Shown: in pieces, positions 6,875 through 15,300 of the stretch
Layout of the letters: the number at the start of each line of letters is the position of its first letter
Numbering within the stretch: position 1 is the stretch's first letter
Assembly (NCBI GenBank): GCA_041725875.1
Contig: JBGRQB010000075.1
Span: forward strand, 1-18,862
DNA length: 18,862 nt
From: JBGRQB01 sp041725875
GTDB taxonomy: Bacteria > Bacteroidota > Ignavibacteria > Ignavibacteriales > Melioribacteraceae
Direction: 5' to 3'
Program-made: the position numbers and the translations under genes
Notes under the pieces: model-generated
Told to the model about the DNA's origin: nothing
The model's database searches: none
The model's input: only the letters and a program-made list of their open reading frames with translations

Positions 6875-8657
6875 TTTGCAACTCCTCTTCTTTTTTATTC
6901 AACACATTTTCTTTACCAATTCCCCACTCTGATGCATCTGTGTGCATATCCCACATATCTTTATATTTTCCTGCTTTATTAATCAGGGCGTTGTGAGTTC
7001 CCTGTTCAACTATTTTTCCTTCGTCAAACAGAAGTATCTGATCTGCATTTTGAATTGTGGAGAGTCGGTGAGCAATTATAATTACGGTCTTATTTCTCAG
7101 CAGTTCATTAAGTGCATTTTGTATTTTGGCTTCATTTTCAGTATCTGCATAAGATGTTGCTTCATCAAGAATTATAACAGGAGAGTTTTTTGCCAGGGCT
7201 CTTGCAATTGCAATCCGCTGTTTTTCTCCGCCGCTTAAATATCTGCCGGAGGAACCAATAACAGTGTAGTAGCCATTTTCAAGTTGAGTAATAAATTCGT
7301 GTGCCTGTGCTTTTTTTGCAATCTCAATTACATCTTCTTCCGATATTGATTTATCACCCATTCGGATATTTTCAAGTATTGAATCATCAAACATAAAGAT
7401 ATCCTGAAAGACAAAACTGACCTCCCTCATTAAGGTTTCTGAATCAATATTTTTGATATTAACTCCCCCCAGTTTAATTTCACCTTTGTCAACATCCCAG
7501 AAACGGGGGATCAATCTTCCGACTGTTGTTTTACCTGCGCCCGAAGCTCCTACAAGTGCGGTAATGCTTCCCTGCTTAACTGTAAAGGAGACATTTTTCA
7601 AAATTGGTTTTTGATCATATCCAAATGAGACATTATTAAACTTCAGATTGTAATTACTGAGTTTATTAACTTTTCCCGTATCTGAAATTTCTTTTGCCGT
7701 TAAAATACTTCTTATCTTTTCAACACCCTTGAGGATTTGAGTCAGGTTTGATCCGAAGCCGGTAAGTTGTTTTACAAATCTTGCAAGTCCGATTCCGATA
7801 AACATAAACATCAAAAAAGCTGAAAGAGAAACAGAACCGGTGATATACATATAAGCGCCTACAGGCAGAATAAAAATAACTCCGCAATCAATTAAAAGTG
7901 AGTAGGTTGCAAAAAAGGGTGAAGCTTTTTTATTAAGATCTATCCAGTAGCTGCTGTAATTTTCTGCTTCCTCTCTATATTTTTTAAATGAGTACACAGA
8001 CTGATTAAAAGCTTTTATCACAGGCATTCCTCTGATAAAATCGATAATTGTTGTGTTCATCTCCCCTTTAAGCTTAAAGAATTTTTGGATGTTTTCCGAT
8101 TCCAGTTTCATTCTTAATCGCTGGAGTCCGAACCCGAGAATAACAGGAAAAATACTGAGCAGAGCCAGCGGCAAGTTAAAAGTGGCAAGCCAGAAAAAGA
8201 TAATTAATGGTAGAAACACCACCGACATTAAATCAACAAGATTGTGAGCAACAAATTCTTCAATTGATTCAATATCATTCATCACAACTTTTTTGATTAC
8301 GCCGGAACTGTTTTGAGTAAAATAGCCAAGCGGGAGCTGTAACATTTTTTTTGCCAGAGATACTCTCAGATCAAACAATATATTGTAAGCTGCAATGTGT
8401 GATTGAGTCATTGCAATTCCGGAAAAGACTAGCTGAGCAACAACAAATGCTGCTGCGGTTCCCCCCAGATAAAAGAGTTCTGTAAAAACAATTGAAGAAG
8501 AAATAATTTTTTCAATAAAAAGATATGCTATGTAAAAAGGACCCAGAGAACAGAAGGAACTTAAAAAGATAAGTAAGCTTGCTACTATTAAACGGGTCTT
8601 TCCCTGTTTAGAAATCTGTAAAAGAAATTTTATGTTACTGTTATTTTGTTTTTTCAT
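6867..8657 (-). CDS. ABC exporter half-transporter, fused TMD-NBD (first subunit of the pair)
   Basis: A 596-residue half-exporter with the transmembrane domain in residues 20-310. NBD motifs are Walker A GASGAGKT (370-377), Q418, LSGGE (474-478), VIILDE (494-499) with Glu499, and switch His530. The D-loop reads SYAD rather than the usual SALD. The related xxAD form is, as I recall, common in YbtPQ/IrtAB-like exporters, so I take it as a family trait. The C-terminal tail after the NBD ends ASEWGIGKENVLNKKEEELQ, and the partner ends in a parallel NAVGWKISN, so the two genes probably arose by duplication. It lies 27 nt after the MATE gene, with AAGGAT as ribosome binding site. The dimer sits in the inner membrane. 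Confidence 0.93.
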   Translation of the reverse strand: MKKQNNSNIKFLLQISKQGKTRLIVASLLIFLSSFCSLGPFYIAYLFIEKIISSSIVFTELFYLGGTAAAFVVAQLVFSGIAMTQSHIAAYNILFDLRVSLAKKMLQLPLGYFTQNSSGVIKKVVMNDIESIEEFVAHNLVDLMSVVFLPLIIFFWLATFNLPLALLSIFPVILGFGLQRLRMKLESENIQKFFKLKGEMNTTIIDFIRGMPVIKAFNQSVYSFKKYREEAENYSSYWIDLNKKASPFFATYSLLIDCGVIFILPVGAYMYITGSVSLSAFLMFMFIGIGLARFVKQLTGFGSNLTQILKGVEKIRSILTAKEISDTGKVNKLSNYNLKFNNVSFGYDQKPILKNVSFTVKQGSITALVGASGAGKTTVGRLIPRFWDVDKGEIKLGGVNIKNIDSETLMREVSFVFQDIFMFDDSILENIRMGDKSISEEDVIEIAKKAQAHEFITQLENGYYTVIGSSGRYLSGGEKQRIAIARALAKNSPVIILDEATSYADTENEAKIQNALNELLRNKTVIIIAHRLSTIQNADQILLFDEGKIVEQGTHNALINKAGKYKDMWDMHTDASEWGIGKENVLNKKEEELQNV

Positions 8658-8684
8658 TTTTTAAATCCTTAATATTTCGATCTA

Positions 8685-10079
8685 TTAATAATTGGAATCA
8701 ATTATTTTATTTTTTTTAATTCCTCGTTTGTATAAAAACATTGTAATAATCACTGCTGCAAAGTTTGTTATGGGAAAGGCAAGCCAGATTCCGTCCACTC
8801 CCAAACCTGTGTGTCTTGATAAAATATATGCTGTGGGAAGCATAGCTGCGCTTAACAAAAAAATTGAAAGCGACATCACTAAAAAAGTATTACCTGCACC
8901 TCTGAATGAACCAAGGAGGATATGCTCTATTCCGCCAAGTCCGACAGCAACAGATGCAATTTTTAAAAAATCTGCGCCTATTCTAATTGCTTCCGGTTTA
9001 TTCGGAATAAAAAGTGCAATCATTTGTTCGGCAAGCAGAAATATTAAAAGTCCGATAGTACTAAGGAGTAAAAAGCCGGTTAATGCTGCCAACTTTACTG
9101 TTCTATGCACATCAGTAATTTTTCCGGCTCCCAGGTATTGACCTACCAGAATAGTTGCAGACATACTTAAACCAAACACGGGAATACTTAAAAAAGTAAT
9201 TATTCTCACACCGGTTCCGTAACCGGCAATAGAACTGGTTCCGAACAATGTTACCAGATAAATCAATATTACCATTTTTAGCTGCCCCGCAGAATTTTCT
9301 ATTGAGGCAGGATATCCCAGCATAAAAGTTTTTTTTATTGTCGGCAGATCAGGTTTTAGCTCATTGATGTTAAGCTTAATTCCTTTCTTTCCCTTTAGCA
9401 AAACAGTTATACCAACAATTGATGAAATTATATAAGCAATGGTTGTTGCCAGCGCTGTGCCTGAAATTCCAAAGGTAGGAATTATTCCGTATCCGAATAT
9501 CAGAAGTGGATCAAGAACAAAGTTTAACACAACTGTAACAAGTGAAATATAAAGAGGAAGTTTAACCTCACCTGTTCCTTTCATCAAAGCTTGAAATACT
9601 GAAAAGCAAAACAGAAAAAATGTACCTGTAAAAGAGATTTTTATATATGCCAGAGCTTCAAAAAGTACATTTTCTTCTGTTTTCATTAGTCTGATTAACT
9701 CAGGTGCTGCAAAAAACCCGACAAGTGAAACTACAAGAGCAAATACTCCTGCAAGTAACAGAACCTGAGCAGAAATTTTATTTATCTCTTTTTGATTATT
9801 CTGCCCTTTGTATTGCGCAACCAGAATAGTACCTGCTGTTGCAATACCTCCGCCAAGAGCGGTTACAAACATCAAAATCGGCAGACTTAAAGAGATTCCT
9901 GCAACTGAATCAACTCCGAGGCGACCTGCCCAAAACAGATCAGTCAGCTGATAAGCCAATTGCAGAAAAAACATAAACATAATTGGTATTGAGAGTCTGG
10001 TTATTTCCTTTAATATTACTTTAGCCGAAGTTGACTGAACAACTTTCTCTTTTATATATGGAGAAAAACTAGTTTTCAT
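8685..10079 (-). CDS. MATE-family multidrug efflux transporter (DinF/NorM type)
   Basis: A 464-residue protein of normal MATE length with about twelve hydrophobic segments in two similar halves. The N-terminal half starts 'EITRLSIPIMFMFFLQLAYQ' followed by LTDLFWAGRLG, the MATE signature around TM1. The second half repeats the pattern with 'TFMLGYPASIENSAGQLKMV'. Other family marks are 'GTILVAQYKGQ', its counterpart 'ATILVGQYLGAG', and 'LMKGTGEVKLPLYISLVTVV' with its counterpart 'LGSFRGAGNTFLVMSLSIFL'. MATE proteins export cationic or aromatic drugs using Na+ or H+ gradients across the inner membrane. The start has a strong AAAGGAG site 8 nt upstream. The gene is third in the MarR operon, 38 nt after the activase gene. 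Confidence 0.94.
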   Translation of the reverse strand: MKTSFSPYIKEKVVQSTSAKVILKEITRLSIPIMFMFFLQLAYQLTDLFWAGRLGVDSVAGISLSLPILMFVTALGGGIATAGTILVAQYKGQNNQKEINKISAQVLLLAGVFALVVSLVGFFAAPELIRLMKTEENVLFEALAYIKISFTGTFFLFCFSVFQALMKGTGEVKLPLYISLVTVVLNFVLDPLLIFGYGIIPTFGISGTALATTIAYIISSIVGITVLLKGKKGIKLNINELKPDLPTIKKTFMLGYPASIENSAGQLKMVILIYLVTLFGTSSIAGYGTGVRIITFLSIPVFGLSMSATILVGQYLGAGKITDVHRTVKLAALTGFLLLSTIGLLIFLLAEQMIALFIPNKPEAIRIGADFLKIASVAVGLGGIEHILLGSFRGAGNTFLVMSLSIFLLSAAMLPTAYILSRHTGLGVDGIWLAFPITNFAAVIITMFLYKRGIKKNKIIDSNY

Positions 10080-10117
10080 TTTCTCTAACTCCTTTCATAA
10101 GAATCAAATATCTCTGA

Positions 10118-13100
10118 TTATAAATAGTGCAGGAATGAATTGATTTTTATCTCATCATTTTCACTCTTGTTTCCGTCAAAACTCAGATTAAGAATTGGTT
10201 TGGAATTGCTGTTCACCGCTTCTTTATCAATTATACTCAGAGCAATACCTGTGTTTTCATAGACAGAGGAAACAGATATTACACCTTTGCAATTTTTCAG
10301 ATTAGTGAGTCGCTTTGCCATTCTGTATCTGCCATTTGCGCCTGCATAAAACCCGAGTGACTGATCTGCAAGTTGAATCAGGTTTTCAACATTCTCTTCA
10401 AAAGGAGTTTCATCACCAAGACATTTTGAAACATCATTTATATAGTTCTTAAAGGAATTTAATTTTGTTTTTACCTCCTCCTCTTCTGCAATTTGATTGT
10501 GAGACGCAAAATCATACAGCTGCAGCCAGAGATATTCGCTTAAAGGTGCAAATATTGTTTTGATCCCTTTCTCTTCTGCTTTTCTGAAGATCTGATTATT
10601 AAGAAAATCAGAAAACAATATTACAGGTTCACCTATTGCAAAAATCTTTTTACTATAACTGTGATTAGAAAATTCGCTAAAGATTTTTTCTGCAAACTCT
10701 TTCACAATTTCAAAATTAAAATTGTTGTTTTTTATTAAACTTAAGAGAAGATGCAGATATTCACTTCTGTTATTTTTATGAACCAGATTAAGTATGTCAC
10801 CTGCAAGTAAGGCCAGACAAACAGAATTGAAATCTTCTTTCTCTGCATATAGCAAGTCTTCTATAAAGGGAGATATAATTTCTACATCGCTGTATCCTTC
10901 TTCATCCAGCTTGGTTCTGAGCAATCGACTATATTGTCCGTCAATTTCAGCCCCTTCATTCTGAACTACAAAAAACGTTTTATTCTTTCTCCCGTTTTCT
11001 TTCAGTTCTTTAAACACATCTCCAAGCAGAACTGTTAAAGAGAGATATTCATTGGTTGTTGTATATTTTCTTCCTGTCTGAACCGAAGTGTTATCTGCTT
11101 CAGACAAACAATCTGCATTTATTCCTTTTTGTAAAAGAATCTCTTTGAATATTTCCGAGTAGGGATAAAGGTTTTGCAAAAGAAGTGTTGTTCCTTTTTT
11201 TATTTCCTTAAAATCTATTTTAAGATTTAGCTTTTGTTTTTCCTTTTTGGGGACAGTAATTTTATTATTCTTTTGTTTATTTAAACTATTTACAAAGGCT
11301 TCAACTCTTGTAATAACTCCCACACCTGAAGAGTGTTCATCAACTTCAATATTGAGATAAGGTTTATCACCCATTATCTCTTTAAAGTAATGCGCAACAA
11401 CTGCATCGGGTCCGCACCCGTGATGAGTTAAAAAGAGAGCGTAAAAATTGGAGTGTTCCTTAACATAACGTGCGGCTCCTAAAATATGTTGTGCAAATGA
11501 CCAAAACATATTAGGATACCGTTCAAAAATGTCATTCTCCATCAAATCGGAAAAAGAGATAACTCTGAATCCCAGTTCTCTTAATTTATCAGGTATTCCC
11601 ATATTTAATACAGGATCAATAACTCCATATATCTTAGATATAATTACAATTACCTTTTCGTCAGGTTTTATATCAGCAAGGAGAGCTTTGCCATTTTCTT
11701 CGAGTCGGGTTTTAAATTTTTCCGAAGCCCCCATTGCTTTTTTAAGTGCGGAAAAAATATGCTCATTATTTTTACCAAGCTGCTTTCCCATATCGGTAAA
11801 GCTTTGCATCATAAAATCTTTACCCAGGTTAAATGCAATTACAGGAGCGAGGAGTTTAATTCCTTTTTTATCCAGCTGCAGAGCCTGTTGAGCAAGCTTA
11901 AACGCAAGCTGCATATAAACACAGCCGTAAGTTTTTCTTGTCTTGGAAGCAGTGTGATTGGCTGTAAAAAGATCAGGGAAAAATATGTAATCTACTTTTC
12001 TATTAACCAACTCGGCAATGTGTCCGTTAACAAGTTTAACAGGATAGCAGGTTTCATCAAGAGAATATTTTTGTCCCGACTGAATTGTATTTTCATCTGT
12101 TGCATTTGATAACACAACATTAAACCCAAGTTCTTTCAGAAACACATAAAACATCGGGAACATTCCGAAAGCAAATAAGGCTCTTGGAATTCCGATAGTT
12201 TTCTTTGCAGGATCAAGGTAATTTTCATATCCTTCAAAGAATAGTTTTTCCATTTCTGTGCTGAAAGATTCTCTATTTTCAGGAAGCTGGTTTTTCTTTT
12301 CCGGTTTTTCTTCAACAATTTCTTTTGAGTCAAAATCAAATCCCTTAAAGTTAGAGGAGTTTTCTTTCATCTCTTCCTTTGTTAAAATTGCAACTCCATA
12401 AGCACCTGTTACACTGAAAAAAGGCGGGATGTGAATCTCTTTTCCTGTAACAGCTTTAAATGCGTTTACAACTCCCTGGTTGTAAGCAATGCCTCCCTGT
12501 AAAAATATTTTATTTCCTATTTTCTTTTTCCCGACCACACGGTTCAGGTAATTTTTTACTATTGAATAGCAGAGTCCGGCAGCAACATCATTAAGTTCAG
12601 TCCCCTCTGCCAGATGTGCTGCAATACTGCTTTCAATAAAAACCGTGCATCTTTCCCCCAAATCGGCGGGGTTAAGACTTTCAAGTGCGTGTCCGGAAAA
12701 ATCATTAACAGGTATGTTAAATTTCTTTGATTGCTCTTCAATAAATGAACCGGTTCCTGCTGCGCAAATTTTGTTCATCTGGAAGTCTTTTACAATTCCG
12801 TTTTCCAGACTAATAAACTTTGAATCTTGCCCTCCTATTTCAAAAACAGTGTCAACATCATTATCAAGGAAAGTGGCAGCAGCTGCCTGAGCAGTTATTT
12901 CATCTTTAATTATGTCAGCACCAATCAGTCTGCCAATCATATATCTTCCGGAGCCGGTTATGCCGACACCTGAAATTTCAATTCTGTTTTTAAACTCGGC
13001 AGCTATCTCTTTAAAGCCTTTCTTTATTGCCTGAACCGGATTACCGAGAGTACGCAGATATTGAAATTTTAGTATGTCGCATTTTTGATTTACAAGAACC

Positions 13101-14098
13101 AAATTTGTACTTGTTGATCCAATATCAATACCGAGATAACATTTTTGAATTTTCTCAAGATTACTGCGGTTCATTATATCGTGTTTGTGCAAGGCTTCAT
13201 CTTTATCAAAGGAGTTTAACGGCAGCAATTTTGCTTCGGTATTTTCCGGTTTGATAGAACTATCTGATTTATCAAATGAATTAACCAGAGATTCGAGATC
13301 TATCTCTTTTTGCTCCTTTACGGCAATCAGAGCGGCCCCGATTGCTGTGGCTGCAGAGAAATTTTCAGGAACGATCAGTTCGTCATCTTTAAGATTAAAG
13401 AGATCTTTTACAGCTTTAATAATTCCCTGATTGCCGGCAACACCTCCTGTAAAGATGACCGGCTTATTTACAGGAAGCTGTTTTACCACTGCAGCTTTGT
13501 AATTTTTAACTACCGCGTATGCGAGTCCGGCCAAAATATCATTAACAGTCACACCTTCCTGCTGGTGGTGAATGATATCAGTCTTGGCAAAAACACTGCA
13601 CCTGCCCGCAATTCTGGGTATTGATTCAGCTTTTGCTGCAAGAGTTGAATAGTCTTCGATCTTTAAATTTAATCGGGAGACCTGTTCCTCAAGAAAGGAA
13701 CCTGTTCCGGCAGAACAGTTAGAGTTAATTGAAATTTTAAGATGCGATCTTTCTTTTTGATTAAAATCGGTTACGTACTTTGCGTGCTGACCGCCTATTT
13801 CAATAATAGATTTTGCATCACTTTTTAAATAACCGCATCCTTCCACAAGTGAAGTAACTTCGTTGATTTTTTCAACAAAATTATTTTGTGTTAACAATTT
13901 ACTACCGCTGCCGGTAACAGTTCCAAACTTTATTTCATATATGTTAAAACTATATAGTAAATCTTGAATTAGTTTTTTTGTTTCTTCTTTTACATGACCC
14001 TTATGAAGTTTATACCTGTTATAAACAATCTCATATTTGTCATTTATAAGTACCAGCTTAACTGAAGAATATCCAATATCAATTCCGAGACTATACAT
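10118..14098 (-). CDS. Double BadF/BcrA-type CoA-dehydratase activase fused to DUF2229 and HgdB-like domains
   Basis: A 1326-residue cytoplasmic protein. Two ASKHA ATPase domains of the 2-hydroxyacyl-CoA dehydratase activase (HgdC/BadF/BcrA) family lie at about 1-265 and 318-575. Each has the phosphate-binding start (GIDIGYSS at 5-12; GIDIGSTS at 323-330), IGGQ (101-104; 421-424) and the CSAGTGSF/CAAGTGSF loop. Each also has both cysteines that in HgdC hold a bridging [4Fe-4S] cluster: C128 and C167, C445 and C484. A DUF2229 region follows (about 633-740, 'IGIPRALFAFG', C684 in ETCYPVKL, C726), then an HgdB-like part with GCGPD (C895). The C-terminal third looks homologous to family members but lacks two expected Cys. 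Such proteins use ATP to drive low-potential electron transfer. No dehydratase subunits lie nearby. A GGAG site precedes the ATG. Confidence 0.9.
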   Translation of the reverse strand: MYSLGIDIGYSSVKLVLINDKYEIVYNRYKLHKGHVKEETKKLIQDLLYSFNIYEIKFGTVTGSGSKLLTQNNFVEKINEVTSLVEGCGYLKSDAKSIIEIGGQHAKYVTDFNQKERSHLKISINSNCSAGTGSFLEEQVSRLNLKIEDYSTLAAKAESIPRIAGRCSVFAKTDIIHHQQEGVTVNDILAGLAYAVVKNYKAAVVKQLPVNKPVIFTGGVAGNQGIIKAVKDLFNLKDDELIVPENFSAATAIGAALIAVKEQKEIDLESLVNSFDKSDSSIKPENTEAKLLPLNSFDKDEALHKHDIMNRSNLEKIQKCYLGIDIGSTSTNLVLVNQKCDILKFQYLRTLGNPVQAIKKGFKEIAAEFKNRIEISGVGITGSGRYMIGRLIGADIIKDEITAQAAAATFLDNDVDTVFEIGGQDSKFISLENGIVKDFQMNKICAAGTGSFIEEQSKKFNIPVNDFSGHALESLNPADLGERCTVFIESSIAAHLAEGTELNDVAAGLCYSIVKNYLNRVVGKKKIGNKIFLQGGIAYNQGVVNAFKAVTGKEIHIPPFFSVTGAYGVAILTKEEMKENSSNFKGFDFDSKEIVEEKPEKKNQLPENRESFSTEMEKLFFEGYENYLDPAKKTIGIPRALFAFGMFPMFYVFLKELGFNVVLSNATDENTIQSGQKYSLDETCYPVKLVNGHIAELVNRKVDYIFFPDLFTANHTASKTRKTYGCVYMQLAFKLAQQALQLDKKGIKLLAPVIAFNLGKDFMMQSFTDMGKQLGKNNEHIFSALKKAMGASEKFKTRLEENGKALLADIKPDEKVIVIISKIYGVIDPVLNMGIPDKLRELGFRVISFSDLMENDIFERYPNMFWSFAQHILGAARYVKEHSNFYALFLTHHGCGPDAVVAHYFKEIMGDKPYLNIEVDEHSSGVGVITRVEAFVNSLNKQKNNKITVPKKEKQKLNLKIDFKEIKKGTTLLLQNLYPYSEIFKEILLQKGINADCLSEADNTSVQTGRKYTTTNEYLSLTVLLGDVFKELKENGRKNKTFFVVQNEGAEIDGQYSRLLRTKLDEEGYSDVEIISPFIEDLLYAEKEDFNSVCLALLAGDILNLVHKNNRSEYLHLLLSLIKNNNFNFEIVKEFAEKIFSEFSNHSYSKKIFAIGEPVILFSDFLNNQIFRKAEEKGIKTIFAPLSEYLWLQLYDFASHNQIAEEEEVKTKLNSFKNYINDVSKCLGDETPFEENVENLIQLADQSLGFYAGANGRYRMAKRLTNLKNCKGVISVSSVYENTGIALSIIDKEAVNSNSKPILNLSFDGNKSENDEIKINSFLHYL

Positions 14099-14142
14099 CC
14101 TATCTCCATAAATTGTTTATAAATACTCTTCTACATTAATTC

Positions 14143-14177
14143 AATTCTGCCGACTCATTTTCCTATTTTGCAGAATT
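14143..14177 (-). promoter_or_regulatory. Inverted repeat in the MarR-activase gap
   Basis: The 127-nt gap between the MarR stop and the activase start contains AATTCTGC (14143-14150) and its perfect inverse GCAGAATT (14170-14177), separated by 19 nt. It could be a weak hairpin in the mRNA that tunes expression of the large downstream gene, or a spaced protein-binding site. There is no T-tract typical of a terminator and no good promoter match behind it, so I keep the gene in the same operon. Confidence 0.3.
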
Positions 14178-14225
14178 AAATATTACTCGTTTTTAGTTCC
14201 CTGTTGTAAGTTCAATTAAGTTTTA

Positions 14226-14675
14226 CTATTTATTTTTTATCTCCTTATAATTTTCTTCTGTCAGATTAGTATCAGCTTTTTTCAATAACTTCACTAATCT
14301 CTCAAACTCTTTTTCACTATAGTTAAGTGAAATTGTCTTTTTCATATTCTCTCTGATAGCGAGCAGATCATCTTTTATTGACCAGCCTTTTTTTGTTAAA
14401 AAAACTTTGAATGCCCGCTGATCATTTTTATCCTTTTCTCTCTTTATATACTCAAGCTTTTCCAGCTTTTTTAATGCTCTGCCAACATTACTTCTGTCAA
14501 TTTCCATTTGTGACAAAAACTCATCCTGTGTACAGCCGTCTGCATCAAAAAAATAGATCATATTTAGAATACGCATTTCTGTATTTGTTAATCCGAAAAC
14601 AGCCAGTTCGTTGTCAGCAATTTTCCTCATTTTTTTCGAAATATTGTGTAAGATGAAAAAAATGTCGTCGTTCAT
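14226..14675 (-). CDS. MarR-family transcriptional regulator of the export operon
   Basis: A 149-residue protein of typical MarR length. The winged helix spans about 31-95: 'GLTNTEMRILNMIYFFDADG' then 'CTQDEFLSQMEIDRSNVGRA' and 'LKKLEKLEYIKREKDKNDQR', with recognition helix RSNVGRALKKLEKL (61-74) and the D-x-R wing (84-87) that is conserved in the family. N- and C-terminal helices would form the dimer interface. MarR dimers bind short palindromes and leave them when a phenolic, cationic or oxidant ligand binds. A perfect palindrome at 14694-14709 lies directly upstream of the start, downstream of a good -10 box, so autorepression is likely. One Cys (C48) near the HTH could allow redox sensing, but this is speculation. 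AAGGAG precedes the ATG. Confidence 0.95.
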   Translation of the reverse strand: MNDDIFFILHNISKKMRKIADNELAVFGLTNTEMRILNMIYFFDADGCTQDEFLSQMEIDRSNVGRALKKLEKLEYIKREKDKNDQRAFKVFLTKKGWSIKDDLLAIRENMKKTISLNYSEKEFERLVKLLKKADTNLTEENYKEIKNK

Positions 14676-14693
14676 ATTTGCTTCTCCTTTTTA

Positions 14694-14709
14694 TTGCGTG
14701 CGCACGCAA
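14694..14709. promoter_or_regulatory. Perfect 16-bp palindromic operator for the MarR protein
   Basis: TTGCGTGCGCACGCAA is an exact palindrome, strikingly GC-rich in an AT-rich intergenic region. It begins 2 nt downstream of the -10 hexamer on the minus strand, so it covers the expected transcription start. Its size and TTGC...GCAA ends fit known MarR-type operators. It lies 18 nt before the MarR start codon. Binding here would block initiation of the whole operon. Confidence 0.88.
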
Positions 14710-14711
14710 CT

Positions 14712-14740
14712 ATTTTAACATGTTTTACAAATAAAGTCAA
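14712..14740 (-). promoter_or_regulatory. Sigma-70-type promoter of the MarR export operon
   Basis: On the minus strand the -35 box TTGACT (14735-14740) and -10 box TAAAAT (14712-14717) are separated by exactly 17 nt. Each matches the consensus at five of six positions. The predicted start falls within the palindrome at 14694-14709. This is the best promoter match I found in the window. Confidence 0.85.
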
Positions 14741-14886
14741 GTTATATTTTTTAAATACTATTGGTTTCTGCTTTTTATTGAATCTGGATGACAAAAACTA
14801 CTAAAGTTCAATGGGATAATTGGATAATGGAATCTTATTTATTTTTTAATTAAAATTATACTTTAGATTTTCACTTGGAATGATTT

Positions 14887-15292
14887 ATGAGAAAATATCG
14901 GGCGTTTCTTTTCATAATGTTAATTACCTTTTTAGTTTCCGGTTGTGATGAAGAATGGACAAACCATGTTGTGTTTACTTCACTTGATTGCAAAGTTGAA
15001 ATAGTAAATAAAACAAACTCAGTTTTTGGACAGGCAGTCTCATTACAGTTAGCTGCTTCAAACAGTTCAACATTTTTTGCTTATAATGTAAGCTGTATTG
15101 CAAAACTTAAAAAAGGTAATACAATATATTGAAGAAGGAAGCTGTTCCTTTGGTACACTAAGATCAGGGCAATCTTCTTTTGAAGCGATCATTTTTACAA
15201 AGATTAAATCTCATAATGACTATGATAAATGTGAATTAATTTTAAGCTGGGATGACCAGAGTGAAAAACATTACGAAAAAAAGTTTGAATAA
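14887..15292 (+). pseudogene. Frameshifted lipoprotein gene
   Basis: The first frame encodes MRKYRAFLFIMLITFLVSGC, a lipoprotein signal peptide with lipobox LVSGC, and continues to a stop at 15130-15132. A second frame starting inside it (from about 15098) continues without a break to 15290-15292 as 'KKVIQYIEEGSCSFGTLRSG', ending EKHYEKKFE. Shortening the A6 run in CTTAAAAAAGGT (about 15110-15115) by one base joins both into one protein of about 134 residues. The joined protein has an immunoglobulin-like, FxLYD-style pattern (aromatic-NVSC, later GTLRSGQSSFEA). It could be a true pseudogene, a sequencing error in the homopolymer, or a slippage-controlled gene. No partner is evident. A GGA lies 8-10 nt before the start. 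Confidence 0.7.
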
Positions 15293-15300
15293 CAACTAAG

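Noticed and set aside
11529..13624. Several long open frames opposite the activase gene
   Set aside because: They lie fully inside the strongly supported 1326-residue coding region, overlap one another and encode no recognisable domain.
14834..14862. Promoter for the lipoprotein gene with -10 TATACT at 14857-14862
   Set aside because: The -10 is good, but the sequence at the right distance for -35 (CTTATT) does not match, so support is too weak to list.
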